Assembly: GCF_001187725.1 (NCBI RefSeq)
Contig: NZ_LGIQ01000001.1
Span: 1-64,000 of the forward strand
Direction: 5' to 3'
From: Brevibacillus reuszeri
GTDB taxonomy: Bacteria > Bacillota > Bacilli > Brevibacillales > Brevibacillaceae
DNA: 64,000 nucleotides
Position numbers and translations under genes: made by a program. This document shows positions 62,249 through 64,000 of this stretch, in pieces (the stretch's first letter is position 1; each line of letters starts with the position of its first letter). Under the pieces are notes generated by a model that did no database searches, was not told the origin of the DNA, and was given only the letters and a program-made list of their open reading frames with translations.

Positions 62249-63616
62249 TTGGAAAAGACAAAGCTAACAGGGCGAATCGTTACGCCTGATGATGCTGATT
62301 ATGAGCTTGCCAGAACGAATAATAATTTGAGCGTTCCTAAATTCCCAAAGATCATTGTGTTTTGCCAGGATGTAGATGATGTCGTGAATGCACTGAAATG
62401 GGCGAGGGAAAATCAAGTGCCGTTTCGAATAAGGAGCGGCAGGCATAGCTATGAAAATTTTTCGCTCGTAAATGGCGGTCTGGTCATTGATGTCAGTGAG
62501 ATGAACAAAATTACTGTCAATCGTGAAAACATGACAGCAAAAATAGAAGCTGGAGCTGGTCTGGGGAAAGTATACAATGAATTATGGGAATTCGGTACTA
62601 CGATCCCGGCAGGTACCGAAAGCAGTGTTGGTCTCGTGGGCCTTGCGCTCGGTGGGGGCATTGGGATGCTGTCACGGTTGTTCGGACTTACTTGTGACAA
62701 CCTGCTTGAAGTCGAAATCGTAATAGCGGATGGAGAGAATGGGGCAAAACTGATTCGGGCAGACAAGCATCACAACAGTGATTTGTTTTGGGCTTGCTGC
62801 GGTGGTGGCGGTGGGAATTTTGGCATTGTCACGTCTCTTACATTCAAGGTGCATGCCATTTCCAAGGTCTCTATTTTCTCGATTTCGTGGGGGTGGGAAG
62901 ATCTCGAAGCGGCATTTGATGTTTGGCAGCATTGGGCACCTACAACCGATTTACGCCTTACTTCTGAGATTGAATTACGAGCAAAGGAAGCCAATCGAAT
63001 CATTGCGCAAGGTGAATTCGTCGGTCCAGTATCCAGTTTGCGGGCACTGATTCGACCTTTACTCGAAACTGGCTCACCGACAAACGTATTCATCAAAGAA
63101 GTTCCTTATAAAAAGGCCTTCCAATTTTTTGACGAACCGGCTGGAAACCGGCCAGCTCACCGTAAGCGATCCGGGTCCTTTCTAAAAAAGCCTTTCCCGT
63201 TGAAGGCGATCTCGACAATGAAGCATTTCTTGGAGAACGCCCCAAACGAAAGATCGGGAATCTGGCAACAATCTCTTGGAGGAGCAATCAGGCAGCACTC
63301 CCCAACTGAAACCGCCTTTTTCTATCGGGAGGCGATTATCGCCCAGGAGTATCTTGCAACTTGGAGCGATCCAGATGAAAAACAACAAAATGTACGCTGG
63401 ATCGAAGAATTGCGGGATGCTTTAAAAAAATATATAACAGGCGACTACGTAAACTGGCCCGACCTGCTTATCAAAAATTGGCCAAAGGCGTACTATGGCG
63501 AAAACATAAAGCGACTTCAATCAGTGAAGAAAGAATATGATCCAACCAATGTATTTTCGTTTCCACAGAGCATCCCACTAAAGGCGGACGATAAAAAAAA
63601 TGCCCATCTCCGATGA
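62249..63616 (+). CDS. FAD-linked oxidase, berberine-bridge-enzyme type
   Basis: A 455-residue FAD-linked oxidase (PCMH domain, then BBE C-terminus). RIRSGRHSYENFS carries the His that binds FAD covalently in this family. The second attachment Cys, normally in a GVCPTVG motif, is absent (GTESSVGLVGLALGGGIG), so it is probably mono-covalent. The C-terminal YYGENIKRLQSVKKEYDPTNVFSFPQSI is the BBE motif. Relatives in bacilli (YgaK, YitY, YvdP) oxidise sugars or alcohols. TTG 62249 follows AAAGGAG. Confidence 0.9.
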   Translation: MEKTKLTGRIVTPDDADYELARTNNNLSVPKFPKIIVFCQDVDDVVNALKWARENQVPFRIRSGRHSYENFSLVNGGLVIDVSEMNKITVNRENMTAKIEAGAGLGKVYNELWEFGTTIPAGTESSVGLVGLALGGGIGMLSRLFGLTCDNLLEVEIVIADGENGAKLIRADKHHNSDLFWACCGGGGGNFGIVTSLTFKVHAISKVSIFSISWGWEDLEAAFDVWQHWAPTTDLRLTSEIELRAKEANRIIAQGEFVGPVSSLRALIRPLLETGSPTNVFIKEVPYKKAFQFFDEPAGNRPAHRKRSGSFLKKPFPLKAISTMKHFLENAPNERSGIWQQSLGGAIRQHSPTETAFFYREAIIAQEYLATWSDPDEKQQNVRWIEELRDALKKYITGDYVNWPDLLIKNWPKAYYGENIKRLQSVKKEYDPTNVFSFPQSIPLKADDKKNAHLR

Positions 63617-63623
63617 GATGGGC
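63602..63623. terminator. Bidirectional terminator overlapping the BBE stop codon
   Basis: GCCCATCTC (63602-63610) and GAGATGGGC (63615-63623), four-base loop. The minus strand has an eight-T run after it. Confidence 0.85.
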
Positions 63624-63675
63624 TTTGCTGTAATGATAGTGGGGGAGATTGCAGCTATTGTAGGGCGAGACCTGA

Positions 63676-63897
63676 TCAGCGATTGTTCTCAAGCCAATGC
63701 TCGTACTCGCTGTCGATGGCTTGTCCCATATAGAAGTAGTTATCCCAGCTGTCCTCTACATGATAAATACTGGGATTGCAATCGAACTGCTCCATGAAGT
63801 GATACAGATATTCCTGATACTCGCCGCTTTGCAGATTGCAGTAATAATAGTTGGCGAATTTATTTCCATTCTCATTCAGCAAATCTATAGCCAGCAC
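63676..63897 (-). CDS. Small uncharacterised acidic protein, start uncertain
   Basis: A frame of about 73 residues (LAIDLLNENGNKFANYYYCN ... SEYEHWLENNR), very acidic and aromatic. GTG 63897 is the most distal usual start codon but has only a weak site. Upstream in frame, YRQLGGV continues, while an ATG in another frame opens MYKLAAL, which would join it with one base inserted or lost. So the gene may be frameshifted near 63910. I do not recognise the family. Confidence 0.45.
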   Translation of the reverse strand: MLAIDLLNENGNKFANYYYCNLQSGEYQEYLYHFMEQFDCNPSIYHVEDSWDNYFYMGQAIDSEYEHWLENNR

Positions 63898-64000
63898 GCC
63901 ACCCAGCTGACGATAGAGCTGCGAGCTTGTACATCTTGTATTTATAGTGATGATGAAATGTTTATAATATTAGTAATTATGTGATGATTAGATAGTGAGA

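Overview
The window looks like chromosome of a low-to-middle GC, spore-former-type Firmicute, most likely Brevibacillus. Support: strong AAGGAGG-type Shine-Dalgarno sites with GTG and TTG starts, sigma-A promoters with 17-bp spacers, Fur and cre boxes of Bacillus type, a Btr-type iron regulator, and a MocR-ddl gene pair matching the DdlR-ddl arrangement described in Brevibacillus brevis. It opens in the last bases of a 23S rRNA gene; no 5S gene follows before the terminator. There is no phage, insertion sequence or CRISPR array.

Layout. 0-8 kb: RidA, a decayed aldo-keto reductase and MerR fragment, an ABC-2 exporter with its own GntR/YtrA regulator, a hydrolase, an orphan zinc-knuckle protein and an M48 protease. 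8-27 kb: a truncated ABC ATPase behind a Fur box, a methyltransferase, rifampin phosphotransferase, an Rrf2 regulator facing an HSL-type esterase, a SUKH-like protein, a secreted serine hydrolase with an M42 peptidase, an AraC regulator, DdlR-Ddl, a CcdC-like protein with a two-component pair, and a TetR-controlled GNAT/membrane pair. 27-44.9 kb: a sugar-uptake and catabolic island. 45-64 kb: an iron-siderophore locus (Btr-like regulator, lipoprotein, flavin reductase), TetR/MFS, luciferase-like oxidoreductase with a second HSL esterase, MFS, RraA-like, 2,3-butanediol dehydrogenase with a LacI regulator, kinase-like, MetX-like, MerR, acetoacetate decarboxylase-like and berberine-bridge-type enzymes.

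The sugar island is the most interesting part. It has two PTS systems. The first is a galactitol-type EIIA-EIIB-EIIC operon behind a near-consensus sigma-54 promoter, with its own EI (also with a sigma-54 -24/-12 element), its own HPr and a LevR-like sigma-54 activator: a private phosphorelay. The second combines a glucitol-type PTS (GutM, SrlA, SrlE, SrlB), an oxidoreductase of the predicted homoserine dehydrogenase/SAF family (the family of the Brucella DXR-like enzyme DRL), a complete E1alpha-E1beta-E2-E3 complex of acetoin-dehydrogenase type, and a SorC regulator. The usual sorbitol-6-phosphate dehydrogenase is missing. Both promoters of this second system carry the same pair of ACAWWTGTAA boxes at the same 19-bp spacing, and both operons have a related terminator hairpin after the first short gene. 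This ties the two operons into one regulon. I propose, as inference, that the system takes up a methyl-branched or 1-deoxy polyol (2-C-methyl-erythritol is one candidate), oxidises the phosphate ester to a methyl ketol phosphate such as 1-deoxyxylulose 5-phosphate, and cleaves that to acetyl-CoA and a phosphorylated aldehyde.
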